Shown one piece after another: positions 8,129 through 16,196 of a DNA stretch of 64,000 nt. The stretch lies in assembly GCA_000193795.2 (NCBI GenBank), contig AEPI01000024.1, forward strand, positions 1-64,000. The letters run 5' to 3'. The notes under the pieces were generated by a model. It was not told the origin of the DNA and made no database searches. It saw only the letters and a list, made by a program, of their open reading frames with translations. The DNA comes from Neisseria lactamica NS19 (GTDB taxonomy: Bacteria; Pseudomonadota; Gammaproteobacteria; Burkholderiales; Neisseriaceae). The number at the start of each line of letters is the position of its first letter. Positions within the stretch are counted from its first letter, which is position 1. A program made the translations under genes and the position numbers.

Positions 8129-9103
8129 ATGGCAGGAAACGGAAAATATCTCGACTGGGCGCGCGAAGTGTTGCACACCGAAGCGGAAGGCTTGCGCGAA
8201 ATTGCGGCGGATTTGGACGAAAACTTCGCCCTTGCGGCAGACGCATTGCTGCGCTGCACGGGCAGGGTCGTCATCACGGGTATGGGCAAGTCGGGACACG
8301 TCGGGCGCAAAATAGCGGCAACCATGGCATCGACCGGCACGCCCGCGTTTTTCGTCCATCCTGCGGAAGCGGCACACGGCGATCTGGGCATGATTGTGGA
8401 CAACGACGTGGTCGTCGCCATTTCCAATTCCGGCGAAAGCGACGAAATTGCCGCCATCATTCCCGCGCTCAAACGCAAAAACATCACGCTTGTCTGCATC
8501 ACCGCCCGCCCCGGTTCGACGATGGCGCGTTATGCCGACATCCACATCACCGCATCGGTTTCTCAAGAAGCCTGCCCGCTGGGGCTTGCCCCGACCAGCA
8601 GCACCACCGCCGTGATGGCTTTGGGCGATGCGTTGGCGGTCGTCCTGCTGCGCGCGCGCGCGTTCACGCCCGACGATTTCGCCTTGAGCCACCCTGCCGG
8701 CAGCCTCGGCAAACGCCTGCTTTTGCGCGTTGCCGACATTATGCACAAAGGCGGCGGCCTGCCTGCCGTCCGGCTCGGCACACCTTTAAAAGAAGCCATC
8801 GTCAGCATGAGCGAGAAAGGACTGGGGATGCTGGCGGTAACGGATGCCCAAGGCCGTCTGAAAGGCGTGTTCACCGACGGCGATTTGCGCCGCCTGTTCC
8901 AACGGCGCGACAGCCTTGCCGGTCTTCAGGTGGAGGAAATGATGCATACGCAGCCCAAAACCATCTCCGCCGAACGCCTCGCCGCCGAAGCGTTGAAAGT
9001 GATGCAGGCAAACCACATCAACGGTCTTTTGGTAACCGATGCCGACGGCGTGCTGATCGGCGCGCTGAATATGCACGACCTTTTGGCGGCACGGATTGTA
9101 TAA
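8129..9103 (+). CDS. kdsD: Arabinose-5-phosphate isomerase (KdsD/KpsF)
   Basis: The product is 324 residues. A SIS domain lies at about 40-170 (VITGMGKSGHVGRKIAATMASTGTPA, AEAAHGDLG, ISNSGESDE) and two CBS domains at about 200-324. It interconverts ribulose-5-P and arabinose-5-P, the first step of Kdo synthesis for lipooligosaccharide. I chose ATG 8129 (site AAAGGCGG) over an upstream in-frame start at 8048 because the family begins at this point. It heads the cluster kdsD-kdsC-lptC-lptA-lptB, which links Kdo supply to LOS transport. An AG-type DUS is embedded near 8852. Confidence 0.96.
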   Translation: MAGNGKYLDWAREVLHTEAEGLREIAADLDENFALAADALLRCTGRVVITGMGKSGHVGRKIAATMASTGTPAFFVHPAEAAHGDLGMIVDNDVVVAISNSGESDEIAAIIPALKRKNITLVCITARPGSTMARYADIHITASVSQEACPLGLAPTSSTTAVMALGDALAVVLLRARAFTPDDFALSHPAGSLGKRLLLRVADIMHKGGGLPAVRLGTPLKEAIVSMSEKGLGMLAVTDAQGRLKGVFTDGDLRRLFQRRDSLAGLQVEEMMHTQPKTISAERLAAEALKVMQANHINGLLVTDADGVLIGALNMHDLLAARIV

Positions 9104-9168
9104 GGCGGCGCAGCCGTTTCAGACGGCATTTGTGTTAAAATATGCCGCCTGAAAACAAGGAAATCCCA

Positions 9169-9705
9169 ATGCAGGCACTTTCTCCCGAATTACAGGCGCG
9201 CGCCGCCAAAATCAAACTGCTGATATTGGATGTGGACGGCGTTTTGACCGACGGGTGCATCTTTATCCGCGACGACGGCGAAGAAATCAAATCGTTTCAC
9301 ACGCTGGACGGACACGGTCTGAAAATGCTTCAGGCAAGCGGCGTGCAAACTGCGATTATCACAGGCCGGGACGCGCCCTCCGTCGGCATCCGCGTCAAAC
9401 AGTTGGGCATAAATTACTATTTCAAAGGCATTCGCGACAAACGTGCCGCGTATGAAGAATTGCGCGCGCAGGCAGGCGTGGAAGAAGCCGAATGCGCCTT
9501 TGTCGGCGACGACGTGGTCGATTTGCCGGTGATGGTGCGTTGCGGATTGCCGGTTGCCGTCCCCGGCGCGCATTGGTTTGCGCGGCAACACGCCGCCTAT
9601 ATCACGGAACACGCGGGCGGCGCAGGCGCGGTGCGCGAAGCGTGCGACCTGATTATGCAGGCGCAAGGTACGTTGGGCGCGGCTTTGAACGGGTACATCA
9701 AATGA
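9169..9705 (+). CDS. kdsC: 3-deoxy-D-manno-octulosonate-8-phosphate phosphatase
   Basis: The product is 178 residues, a HAD-superfamily C0 phosphatase. The nucleophile loop is LILDVDGVLTDG (Asp21, Asp23), with IITGRDAPSV as motif II and AFVGDDVVDLPVM as motif IV. It hydrolyses Kdo-8-P to Kdo. The ATG 9169 has CAAGGA upstream. An in-frame ATG at 9142 is rejected because it lies inside a DUS-like ATGCCGCCTGAA that pairs with the inverted DUS at 9118. The stop overlaps lptC by four bases. Confidence 0.96.
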   Translation: MQALSPELQARAAKIKLLILDVDGVLTDGCIFIRDDGEEIKSFHTLDGHGLKMLQASGVQTAIITGRDAPSVGIRVKQLGINYYFKGIRDKRAAYEELRAQAGVEEAECAFVGDDVVDLPVMVRCGLPVAVPGAHWFARQHAAYITEHAGGAGAVREACDLIMQAQGTLGAALNGYIK

Positions 9706-10283
9706 AAGTAAGATGGCGGTACGGAATCGCGTTCCCATTGATATTGGCGGTTGCCTTGGGCAGCCTGTCGGCCTGGCTGGGGCGCATCAGCGAAGTCGAA
9801 ATCGAGGAAGTCAGGCTCAATCCCGACGAACCGCAATACACGATGGACGGCATAGACGGGCGGACTTTTGACACGCAGGGCTATTTGAAAGAACATTTGG
9901 GCGCGAAAGGCGCGAAACAGTTTCCCGAAAGCAGCGATATACATTTCGAGTCGCCGCATCTCGTGTTCTTCCAAGAAGGCAGGTTGTTGTACGAAGTCGG
10001 CAGCGATGAAGCCGTCTACCATACCGAAAACAAACAGGTTCTTTTTAAAAACAACGTTGTGCTGACCAAAACCGCCGACGGCAAACGGCAGGCGGGTAAA
10101 GTTGAAACCGAAAAGCTGCACGTCGATACCGAATCGCAATATGCCCAAACCGATACGCCCGTCAGTTTCCAATACGGCGCGTCGCACGGTCAGGCGGGCG
10201 GTATGACCTACAACCACAAAACAGGCCTGTTGAACTTCTCATCTAAAGTGAAAGCCACGATTTATGATACAAAAGATATGTAA
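9702..10283 (+). CDS. lptC: LPS export ABC transporter periplasmic protein LptC
   Basis: The product is 193 residues. It has one N-terminal membrane anchor (FPLILAVALGSLSAWLG) followed by a periplasmic LptC beta-jellyroll domain (YTMDGIDGRTFDTQGYLK ... FESPHLVFFQEGRLLYEVGSDEAVY ... VLFKNNVVL). LptC passes lipooligosaccharide from LptB2FG to LptA. Its ATG overlaps the kdsC stop (ATGA), and its end overlaps lptA by 20 bases, so translation is probably coupled. Confidence 0.95.
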   Translation: MKVRWRYGIAFPLILAVALGSLSAWLGRISEVEIEEVRLNPDEPQYTMDGIDGRTFDTQGYLKEHLGAKGAKQFPESSDIHFESPHLVFFQEGRLLYEVGSDEAVYHTENKQVLFKNNVVLTKTADGKRQAGKVETEKLHVDTESQYAQTDTPVSFQYGASHGQAGGMTYNHKTGLLNFSSKVKATIYDTKDM

Positions 10284-10794
10284 GCTATTTGTTTTAACTG
10301 CAATTTTTGCAACGTCTCCCGCTTTTGCCCTTCAAAGCGACAGCAGGCAGCCCATCCAAATCGAAGCCGACCAAGGTTCGCTTGACCAGGCAAACCAAAG
10401 TACCACCTTCAGCGGCAATGTCGTCATCAGACAGGGTACGCTCAACATTTCCGCCTCGCGCGTCAACGTCATACGCGGCGGCAAAGGCGGCGAATCCGTG
10501 AGGGCGGAAGGTTCGCCCGTCCGCTTCAGCCAGACATTGGACGGCGGCAAAGGCACGGTGCGCGGGCAGGCAAACAACGTTACCTATTCCTCCGCAGGAA
10601 GCACCGTTGTTCTGACCGGCAATGCCAAAGTGCAGCGCGGCGGCGACGTTGCCGAAGGTGCGGTCATTACCTACAACACCAAAACCGAAGTCTATACCAT
10701 CAACGGCAGCACGAAATCCGGTGCGAAATCCGCTTCCAAAACCGGCAGGGTCAGCGTCGTCATCCAGCCTTCAAGCACACAAAAAACCGAATAA
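10264..10794 (+). CDS. lptA: LPS transport periplasmic protein LptA
   Basis: The product is 176 residues with a signal peptide (MIQKICKLFVLTAIFATSPAFA). The OstA/LptA beta-jellyroll contains IEADQGSLDQANQSTTFSGNVVIRQGTLNISASRVNV and a second half with AEGSPVRFSQTLDG, VTYSSAGSTVVLTGNAKVQRGG and TYNTKTEVYTING. It forms the periplasmic bridge that carries LOS to LptDE. The gene starts inside the lptC 3' end. A DUS inverted repeat separates it from lptB. Confidence 0.95.
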   Translation: MIQKICKLFVLTAIFATSPAFALQSDSRQPIQIEADQGSLDQANQSTTFSGNVVIRQGTLNISASRVNVIRGGKGGESVRAEGSPVRFSQTLDGGKGTVRGQANNVTYSSAGSTVVLTGNAKVQRGGDVAEGAVITYNTKTEVYTINGSTKSGAKSASKTGRVSVVIQPSSTQKTE

Positions 10795-10799
10795 CCCCG

Positions 10800-10835
10800 A
10801 TGCCGTCTGAAACGGAAACGCAGTTCAGACGGCAT
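10800..10835. terminator. Inverted DUS pair between lptA and lptB
   Basis: ATGCCGTCTGAA and its inverse with a 12-nt loop. It lies within the operon, so it may only attenuate transcription before lptB. Confidence 0.8.
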
Positions 10836-10865
10836 TTGCCGAACCGAAATACCGAAAAGAGATTT

Positions 10866-11600
10866 ATGAGCGCAAACAACAGCCGCCTCGTCGTCCAAAA
10901 CCTGCAGAAAAGTTTCAAAAAACGCCAAGTCGTCAAAAGTTTTTCCCTTGAGATCGAAAGCGGCGAAGTCATCGGACTGCTCGGGCCCAACGGCGCAGGC
11001 AAAACCACCGGCTTTTACATGATAGTCGGACTCATCGCCGCCGACGCAGGCAGCGTAACCCTAGACGGACAAGAATTGCGCCGACTGCCCATACACGAAC
11101 GCGCCCGCCTCGGTGTCGGCTACCTGCCGCAGGAAGCCTCGATATTCCGCAAAATGACCGTCGAACAAAACATCCGCGCCATTCTCGAAATCCGCATCAA
11201 AGACAAGAAACAAATCGACGGCGAAGTCGAAAAATTGCTCGCCGACCTCAATATCGGACACTTGCGCCGCAATCCTGCGCCGTCGCTGTCCGGCGGCGAA
11301 CGGCGGCGCGTCGAAATTGCCCGTGTCCTCGCTATGAAACCGCGCTTCATCCTTTTGGACGAACCTTTTGCCGGCGTCGATCCCATCGCCGTCATCGACA
11401 TCCAAAAAATCATCGGTTTCCTCAAATCGCGCGGCATCGGCGTATTGATTACCGACCACAACGTCCGCGAAACCCTCAGCATCTGCGACCGCGCCTACAT
11501 TATTTCAGACGGCACGGTGCTGGCTTCCGGCAAGCCTGACGACCTGGTCGGCAACGAACAGGTGCGCGCCGTCTATTTGGGCGAGAATTTCAAATATTGA
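10866..11600 (+). CDS. lptB: LPS export ABC transporter ATP-binding protein LptB
   Basis: The 244-residue ATPase has a Walker A GPNGAGKTT (40-48), the Q-loop in VGYLPQEASIF, the signature LSGGERRRVEIAR, Walker B FILLDEPFAGVDP and the switch histidine in ITDHNVRETL. The PIHERARLGVGYLPQEASIFRKMTVEQNI block is specific to LptB. It powers extraction of LOS from the inner membrane with LptFG, whose genes are not in this window. ATG 10866 has AAAGAG upstream. No terminator is clear in the 240 bases after the stop. Confidence 0.96.
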   Translation: MSANNSRLVVQNLQKSFKKRQVVKSFSLEIESGEVIGLLGPNGAGKTTGFYMIVGLIAADAGSVTLDGQELRRLPIHERARLGVGYLPQEASIFRKMTVEQNIRAILEIRIKDKKQIDGEVEKLLADLNIGHLRRNPAPSLSGGERRRVEIARVLAMKPRFILLDEPFAGVDPIAVIDIQKIIGFLKSRGIGVLITDHNVRETLSICDRAYIISDGTVLASGKPDDLVGNEQVRAVYLGENFKY

Positions 11601-11842
11601 AACATTGCATCGCCGCCGCATGATCGACAAAGATGTCCGGGGCGGATGTCCGGCATATGCGGGCAGGGCGGCGGATTTTGCGGCGGGCGGGATTTATCGG
11701 GATTCATTAAGCAGAATGGCGAACCGTCCGCGCGAATTGTGCGCCTGTGCCGGCGTTTCACGATATTGCCGGTGCGGTGAAAATTAATTTAAATTTAAAA
11801 CATTGACTTAAACCGGTTTTCAAAGAATATTGCCGGATATGC
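11601..11842. other. Non-coding gap between lptB and the tRNA-Phe promoter
   Basis: The gap is GC-rich at first and AT-rich near 11785-11815 (AATTAATTTAAATTTAAAAC). I see no supported gene, repeat or DUS in it. Confidence 0.5.
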
Positions 11843-11871
11843 TTGCATACGGCCCCGTAATTTGGTTTAAT
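11843..11871 (+). promoter_or_regulatory. Probable sigma-70 promoter of tRNA-Phe
   Basis: TTGCAT (11843-11848), a 17-base spacer and TTTAAT (11866-11871) lie about 27 bases before the tRNA. The match is by eye only. Confidence 0.55.
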
Positions 11872-11897
11872 ACGCATCTCTTAACGAGACAGACAAA

Positions 11898-11973
11898 GGC
11901 CAGATAGCTCAGTTGGTAGAGCAACGGATTGAAAATCCGTGTGTCGGCGGTTCGATTCCGCCTCTGGCCACCA
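11898..11973 (+). tRNA. tRNA-Phe (GAA)
   Basis: This is a complete 76-base cloverleaf. Acceptor GGCCAGA pairs with TCTGGCC; the D arm is GCTC...GAGC, the anticodon loop has GAA between GGATT and AATCC, and the T arm is GGCGG-TTCGATT-CCGCC. The encoded CCA is at 11971-11973. Confidence 0.98.
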
Positions 11974-11975
11974 AA

Positions 11976-12001
11976 AACCGCTTTGAAGCGGTTATTTTTT
12001 T
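11976..12001 (+). terminator. Rho-independent terminator of tRNA-Phe
   Basis: AACCGCTT, loop TG and AAGCGGTT are followed by A and seven T. Confidence 0.9.
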
Positions 12002-12079
12002 GCCTGCCGTTTTCGGCAGCAGTCCGGCAGCCGCAAATGCCTGCTATGCACGATACGGTCTTTGCGGCTGCCGGGCAGG

Positions 12080-12229
12080 TATAGTGGATTAACAAAAATC
12101 AGGACAAGACGATGAAGCCGCAGACAGTACAGATAGTACGGAACCGATTCACTTGGTGCTTCAGCACCTTGGAGAATCGTTCTCTTTGAGCTAAGGCAAC
12201 GCCGTACCGGTTTTTGTTAATCCACTATA
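12080..12229. repeat. Correia repeat enclosed element, long form
   Basis: The 150-bp element is bounded by the inverted ends TATAGTGGATTAACAAAAA and TTTTTGTTAATCCACTATA. Its interior (GAAGCCGCAGACAGTAC ... TCGGTTCACTTGG-type core seen in reverse as CGATTCACTTGGTGCTTCAG) is shared with the copies at 44415 and 46730. Long CREEs carry an IHF-type internal region and can act as promoters or RNase III sites. It sits between tRNA-Phe and mtgA. Confidence 0.93.
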
Positions 12230-12244
12230 AAAACCGGAAAACAT

Positions 12245-12274
12245 ATGCCGTCCGAACTGCAGTTCGGACGGCAT
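12245..12274. terminator. Inverted variant-DUS pair after mtgA
   Basis: ATGCCGTCCGAACTG and its inverse form a perfect 15-bp palindromic stem without a loop spacer. The DUS core has one change (TCTGAA to TCCGAA) in both arms. It lies 17 nt past the minus-strand mtgA stop. Confidence 0.8.
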
Positions 12275-12291
12275 TTCCATATCTGAAACAA

Positions 12292-12993
12292 TCAGTCCGT
12301 ATCGCTTTCGGGCAGCTCTGCCGACCCCATGCGTCTGAGCACGATATTGGTTTTGTTGCGGAGCCGTTTGCTTTTCGGATGATCGGCGTAGTAAAGCGGG
12401 GCGGGGACGCGGGCGGTCAGTTTCGCCGCCTGCTGTTTGCTCAGTTTGGCGGCGGGTATTTGATAAAAATACCGGGACGCGGCTTCCGCGCCGAAAATGC
12501 CGTAGTGCCATTCGATTGAATTTAAATACAATTCAAAAATCCTGTCTTTGTCGGTAACGGCTTCCATCATCGCGGTAATCGCGGCTTCTTCGCCTTTGCG
12601 GATATAGCTGCGGCTTTCGTTCAAAAACAGGTTTTTGGCAAGCTGCTGGCTGATGGTCGAGCCGCCCGCCTTCACTTTGCCGCTGTTCCGGTTGCGCCGG
12701 ATGGCGTTTTGAATGCCGCCCCAATCGAAGCCGCCGTGTCCGGCAAAACGGGCATCTTCGGAAGCAATCAGGGCTTTTTTCAGGTTGACCGAAATGCGGT
12801 TGTAAGGTACCCAGCGGTAATCCAGTGCGACATCGCGCCCTTCTTGTTCAAACTGCTTCATCCGCATCGACATAAAGGCAGTCCGATGGGGCGCGACGGC
12901 GCGGTAGGTGATGATGTTGCCGTACACATAGGCATTGAAGAAGATAAAGATGCCGACGGGCAGGGCAATCAGCCATTTGACGATGCGGAACAT
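12292..12993 (-). CDS. mtgA: Monofunctional biosynthetic peptidoglycan glycosyltransferase
   Basis: The 233-residue protein has an N-terminal membrane anchor (WLIALPVGIFIFFNAYVYG) and a GT51 domain. The catalytic glutamate is in ASEDARFAGHGGFDWGGI (Glu79), followed by KAGGSTISQQLAKNLFL, and RKGEEAAITAMMEAVTDKDRIFELYLNSIEWHYGIFGAEAASRYF. It polymerises glycan strands from lipid II at the inner membrane without transpeptidase activity. It follows aroE with one base between stop and start, so the two are co-transcribed. Confidence 0.96.
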   Translation of the reverse strand: MFRIVKWLIALPVGIFIFFNAYVYGNIITYRAVAPHRTAFMSMRMKQFEQEGRDVALDYRWVPYNRISVNLKKALIASEDARFAGHGGFDWGGIQNAIRRNRNSGKVKAGGSTISQQLAKNLFLNESRSYIRKGEEAAITAMMEAVTDKDRIFELYLNSIEWHYGIFGAEAASRYFYQIPAAKLSKQQAAKLTARVPAPLYYADHPKSKRLRNKTNIVLRRMGSAELPESDTD

Positions 12994-12994
12994 A

Positions 12995-13804
12995 TTACAT
13001 GGCTTTCATGTATTCGATGACGGGGCGGATGTCCGGTTTGAAACCGCGCCAGAGGGTGTAGGAAGCCGCCGCCTGCCCGACCAGCATACCCAGTCCGTCT
13101 GAAACTTCGGCTGCACCGTTGCTTTGGGCAAAGTTTAAAAACGCCTGCGCCGCGTCGCCGTAAACCATATCGTAGGCAAGGCGGCAGTTGCGGAAAATTT
13201 CAGGATTGACGGCAGGAAGCTGACCGCTCAAGCCGCCGGACGTGCCGTTGATGATGATATCAAAACCGCCGTTCAAATCTGCCATCGGGACGGCTTCAAT
13301 GCCGAAAAGCTGCGCCAATTCCTCGGCTTTGGCGTGGGTACGGTTGGCAATGACGATGCGTGCAGGGCGATGTTCTTTCAAAACCGGAATCACGCCGCGC
13401 ACCGCGCCGCCCGCGCCCAAAAGCAAAATGGTTTTGCCCTCGACGACAATGTTTTTAACCTGCGTGATGTCGTTGGCCAAACCGATACCGTCGGTATTGT
13501 CGCCACGCAGCTTGCCGTTTTCCAGCAGGATCAGCGTATTGACCGCACCTGCCGCCGATGCGCGTTCGGAATGCTCGTCCGCCAGCGCAAAAGCTTCTTG
13601 TTTGAACGGCACGGTTACGTTTGCCCCGCCGCCGCCGCCGGTAAAAAACGCTTCAACCGCCTGCGCGAAACCGCCGATTTCGGCGCAAATGCGTTCGTAT
13701 TCAATGTCAACGCCTTCCTGAAGGGCAAACTGCCGATGGATTTGCGGCGATTTACTGTGTGCAACGGGATTGCCGAAAACGGCGTAGCGGGGGAGGGCGT
13801 GCAT
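12995..13804 (-). CDS. aroE: Shikimate dehydrogenase (NADP)
   Basis: The product is 269 residues. The N-terminal substrate domain has AVFGNPVAHSKSPQIH (the SKSP shikimate motif), GANVTVPFKQEAF with the catalytic lysine, and AGAVNTLI. The NADP domain has LLLGAGGAVRGV and ANRTHAKAEEL. It reduces 3-dehydroshikimate in aromatic amino-acid synthesis. Two nearby ATGs exist; I chose 13804 because a GGAA element then has 8-base spacing, and 13810 is the alternative. aroE is a Neisseria MLST locus, so this sequence can help species typing. Confidence 0.95.
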   Translation of the reverse strand: MHALPRYAVFGNPVAHSKSPQIHRQFALQEGVDIEYERICAEIGGFAQAVEAFFTGGGGGANVTVPFKQEAFALADEHSERASAAGAVNTLILLENGKLRGDNTDGIGLANDITQVKNIVVEGKTILLLGAGGAVRGVIPVLKEHRPARIVIANRTHAKAEELAQLFGIEAVPMADLNGGFDIIINGTSGGLSGQLPAVNPEIFRNCRLAYDMVYGDAAQAFLNFAQSNGAAEVSDGLGMLVGQAAASYTLWRGFKPDIRPVIEYMKAM

Positions 13805-13980
13805 AGTCATATTCCATAAAGGCGGGGCGGTCATTTTATAACGGCGGCGCGAAGATGGAAACGATGCCGTCTGAAACGGTTGTCAGCTAGCATAATGGAA
13901 TGTTTGTTTCTTGAAAAAAAGTCATTCTTTTTTACAATTTAACTTTATTTTGTTGACAAGGACGAAAGGGTCTGACAAAG

Positions 13981-14355
13981 ATGTTGTGCTTGGCAGTATT
14001 TGCATTAGGGTTGGCAACGCCTGCGGTGGCGGCGGATTGGGTATTGGTTGACTTTAATGAGGCTTTTATCACCACTGGTGATGCAGACAGCCGTACGGAC
14101 GATAGGGCATGGTTTGAAATAAGGTATGCCAAGCCGAAAAAGCTTAGTAGTGGAAAATTTTATAATAAAATTAAAAAGTTGGAAGAAATGGATTGCAGTG
14201 GTAAACGTTCTAGGACTTTGACGGTAACGGGGTATTTCGAATCGGGAAACCCTATCGTCTCTGGTACACTACCCTATGCCAAATGGAGTTATGTTGTTCC
14301 AGGTACGGTTGGAGAGGCTGAGTACGAATTTGTCTGCAACCGCTATCCTCGCTGA
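13981..14355 (+). CDS. Small secreted protein, possibly of the surface-adhesin E type
   Basis: The product is 124 residues. It has a short signal peptide without the usual positive start (MLCLAVFALGLATPAVAA), then a mature part DWVLVDFNEAFI ... DDRAWFEIRYAKPKK ... EMDCSGKRSRTLTVTGYFESG ... WSYVVPGTVGEAEYEFVCNRY. Two cysteines could form a disulfide. The pattern (charged strand, mid-protein Cys, WxxxxPGTxxE, C-terminal Cys) resembles the Adhesin_E domain family, but I cannot confirm it. Codon use is more AT-rich than neighbours. The site GAAAGGG precedes ATG 13981. The missing charged n-region leaves some doubt about the start. Confidence 0.7.
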   Translation: MLCLAVFALGLATPAVAADWVLVDFNEAFITTGDADSRTDDRAWFEIRYAKPKKLSSGKFYNKIKKLEEMDCSGKRSRTLTVTGYFESGNPIVSGTLPYAKWSYVVPGTVGEAEYEFVCNRYPR

Positions 14356-14377
14356 TCGTTTTCAAACCAAACAACAG

Positions 14378-14406
14378 ATGCCGTCTGAACTGCTTTCAGA
14401 CGGCAT
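14378..14406. terminator. Inverted DUS pair after the secreted protein gene
   Basis: ATGCCGTCTGAA, 5-nt loop and inverse, 23 bases after the stop. Confidence 0.85.
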
Positions 14407-14628
14407 CTGTTTTGTCGGCATTCGGACAAAAGGGCGGGCATTCCGCTTTGGAACAGACAAACCGAAGCATATTGTTGACAATCCTGCCGTCTGAGACTAT
14501 ATTTTCCGGCTTGAAATTTGACGCAGGGCGAGTTTCAGACGGCATCGGCGTGGTAAAATCGTGCCGGCTTTGCGTTAAGCCGCCGCGTTCCGCATATTTT
14601 GCTATTTCCCTTTTCCAGGAGCTGAAAA

Positions 14629-16047
14629 ATGTCTATTAAAAACGCCGTAAAATTGATTGAAGAAAGCGAAGCCCGCTTTGTCGATTTGCGCTTCACCGAT
14701 ACCAAAGGCAAGCAGCACCACTTTACCGTGCCTGCGCGCATCGTGTTGGAAGACCCTGAAGAGTGGTTTGAAAACGGACAGGCGTTTGACGGTTCGTCCA
14801 TCGGCGGCTGGAAGGGCATTCAGGCTTCCGATATGCAGTTGCGCCCCGATCCCGCCACGGCGTTTGTCGATCCTTTTTATGATGATGCGACCGTTGTGTT
14901 GATTTGCGACGTTATCGACCCCGCCGACGGTCAGGGTTACGACCGCGATCCGCGCTCCATCGCACGCCGCGCTGAAGCCTACTTGAAATCTTCCGGTATC
15001 GGCGACACGGCATACTTCGGCCCCGAACCCGAATTCTTCGTCTTCGACGGCGTAGAATTTGAAACCGATATGCACAAAACCCGTTATGAAATCACGTCCG
15101 AAAGCGGCGCGTGGGCAAGCGGTCTGCACATGGACGGTCAAAATACCGGCCACCGCCCTGCCGTCAAAGGAGGCTACGCGCCCGTTGCTCCGATTGACGC
15201 GGGACAAGATCTGCGCTCCGCCATGGTAAACATTTTGGAAGAACTCGGCATCGAAGTCGAAGTACACCACTCCGAAGTCGGTACCGGCAGCCAAATGGAA
15301 ATCGGCACGCGCTTCTCCACCTTGGTCAAACGCGCCGACCAAACCCAAGACATGAAATACGTGATTCAAAACGTTGCCCACAACTTCGGCAAAACCGCCA
15401 CCTTTATGCCCAAACCGATTATGGGCGACAACGGCAGCGGTATGCACGTCCACCAATCCATCTGGAAAGACGGTCAAAACCTGTTTGCAGGCGACGGCTA
15501 TGCCGGTTTGTCCGATACCGCCCTTTATTACATCGGCGGCATCATCAAACACGCCAAAGCCCTGAACGCGATTACCAATCCGTCCACCAACTCCTACAAA
15601 CGCCTTGTGCCGCACTTTGAAGCACCGACCAAACTGGCATATTCCGCCAAAAACCGTTCCGCTTCCATCCGCATTCCGTCTGTAAACAGCAGCAAGGCAC
15701 GCCGCATCGAAGCGCGCTTCCCCGATCCGACCGCCAACCCATACTTGGCATTTGCCGCTTTGTTGATGGCCGGTTTGGACGGTATTCAAAACAAAATCCA
15801 TCCGGGCGATCCTGCCGATAAAAACCTGTACGATCTGCCGCCGGAAGAAGATGCATTGGTGCCGACCGTTTGCGCTTCTTTGGAAGAAGCCCTCACCGCC
15901 CTCAAAGCCGACCACGAATTCCTCCTGCGCGGCGGCGTATTCAGCAAAGACTGGATTGACAGCTACATCGCCTTTAAAGAGGAAGATGTCCGCCGTATCC
16001 GTATGGCGCCGCATCCGCTGGAATTTGAAATGTATTACAGCCTGTAA
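14629..16047 (+). CDS. glnA: Glutamine synthetase type I
   Basis: The 472-residue length matches the GSI-beta dodecameric enzymes. Motifs include FDGSSIGGW (substrate/Mg latch), FGPEPEFFVFD, NGSGMHVHQSIWKDG (ATP site), NRSASIRIP and ARRIEARFPDPTANPY. KNLYDLPPEE carries the adenylylation tyrosine (Tyr401), so activity should be controlled by adenylylation. It converts glutamate, ammonia and ATP to glutamine. CAGGAGCTG lies upstream of ATG 14629. An inverted DUS terminates it. Confidence 0.98.
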   Translation: MSIKNAVKLIEESEARFVDLRFTDTKGKQHHFTVPARIVLEDPEEWFENGQAFDGSSIGGWKGIQASDMQLRPDPATAFVDPFYDDATVVLICDVIDPADGQGYDRDPRSIARRAEAYLKSSGIGDTAYFGPEPEFFVFDGVEFETDMHKTRYEITSESGAWASGLHMDGQNTGHRPAVKGGYAPVAPIDAGQDLRSAMVNILEELGIEVEVHHSEVGTGSQMEIGTRFSTLVKRADQTQDMKYVIQNVAHNFGKTATFMPKPIMGDNGSGMHVHQSIWKDGQNLFAGDGYAGLSDTALYYIGGIIKHAKALNAITNPSTNSYKRLVPHFEAPTKLAYSAKNRSASIRIPSVNSSKARRIEARFPDPTANPYLAFAALLMAGLDGIQNKIHPGDPADKNLYDLPPEEDALVPTVCASLEEALTALKADHEFLLRGGVFSKDWIDSYIAFKEEDVRRIRMAPHPLEFEMYYSL

Positions 16048-16067
16048 AACTTAGACTATCAGCAGCA

Positions 16068-16096
16068 ATGCCGTCTGAACAAAGTTTCAGACGGCA
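16068..16096. terminator. Inverted DUS pair after glnA
   Basis: ATGCCGTCTGAA, 5-nt loop, inverse copy, then TTTT. Confidence 0.87.
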
Positions 16097-16196
16097 TTTT
16101 GCATTTGAACGGCAAAACGGCGAAGCAGGGGCGGTGTTTTTCAGCGGTTGGGCGATATTTGCTACAATAGGCTTTTATTTCTTGGCTGTTTGAACC

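Noticed and set aside
14602..16014. Long open frame antisense to glnA
   Set aside because: It mirrors the codon structure of glnA, has no ribosome site or recognisable protein content, and glnA is certain.
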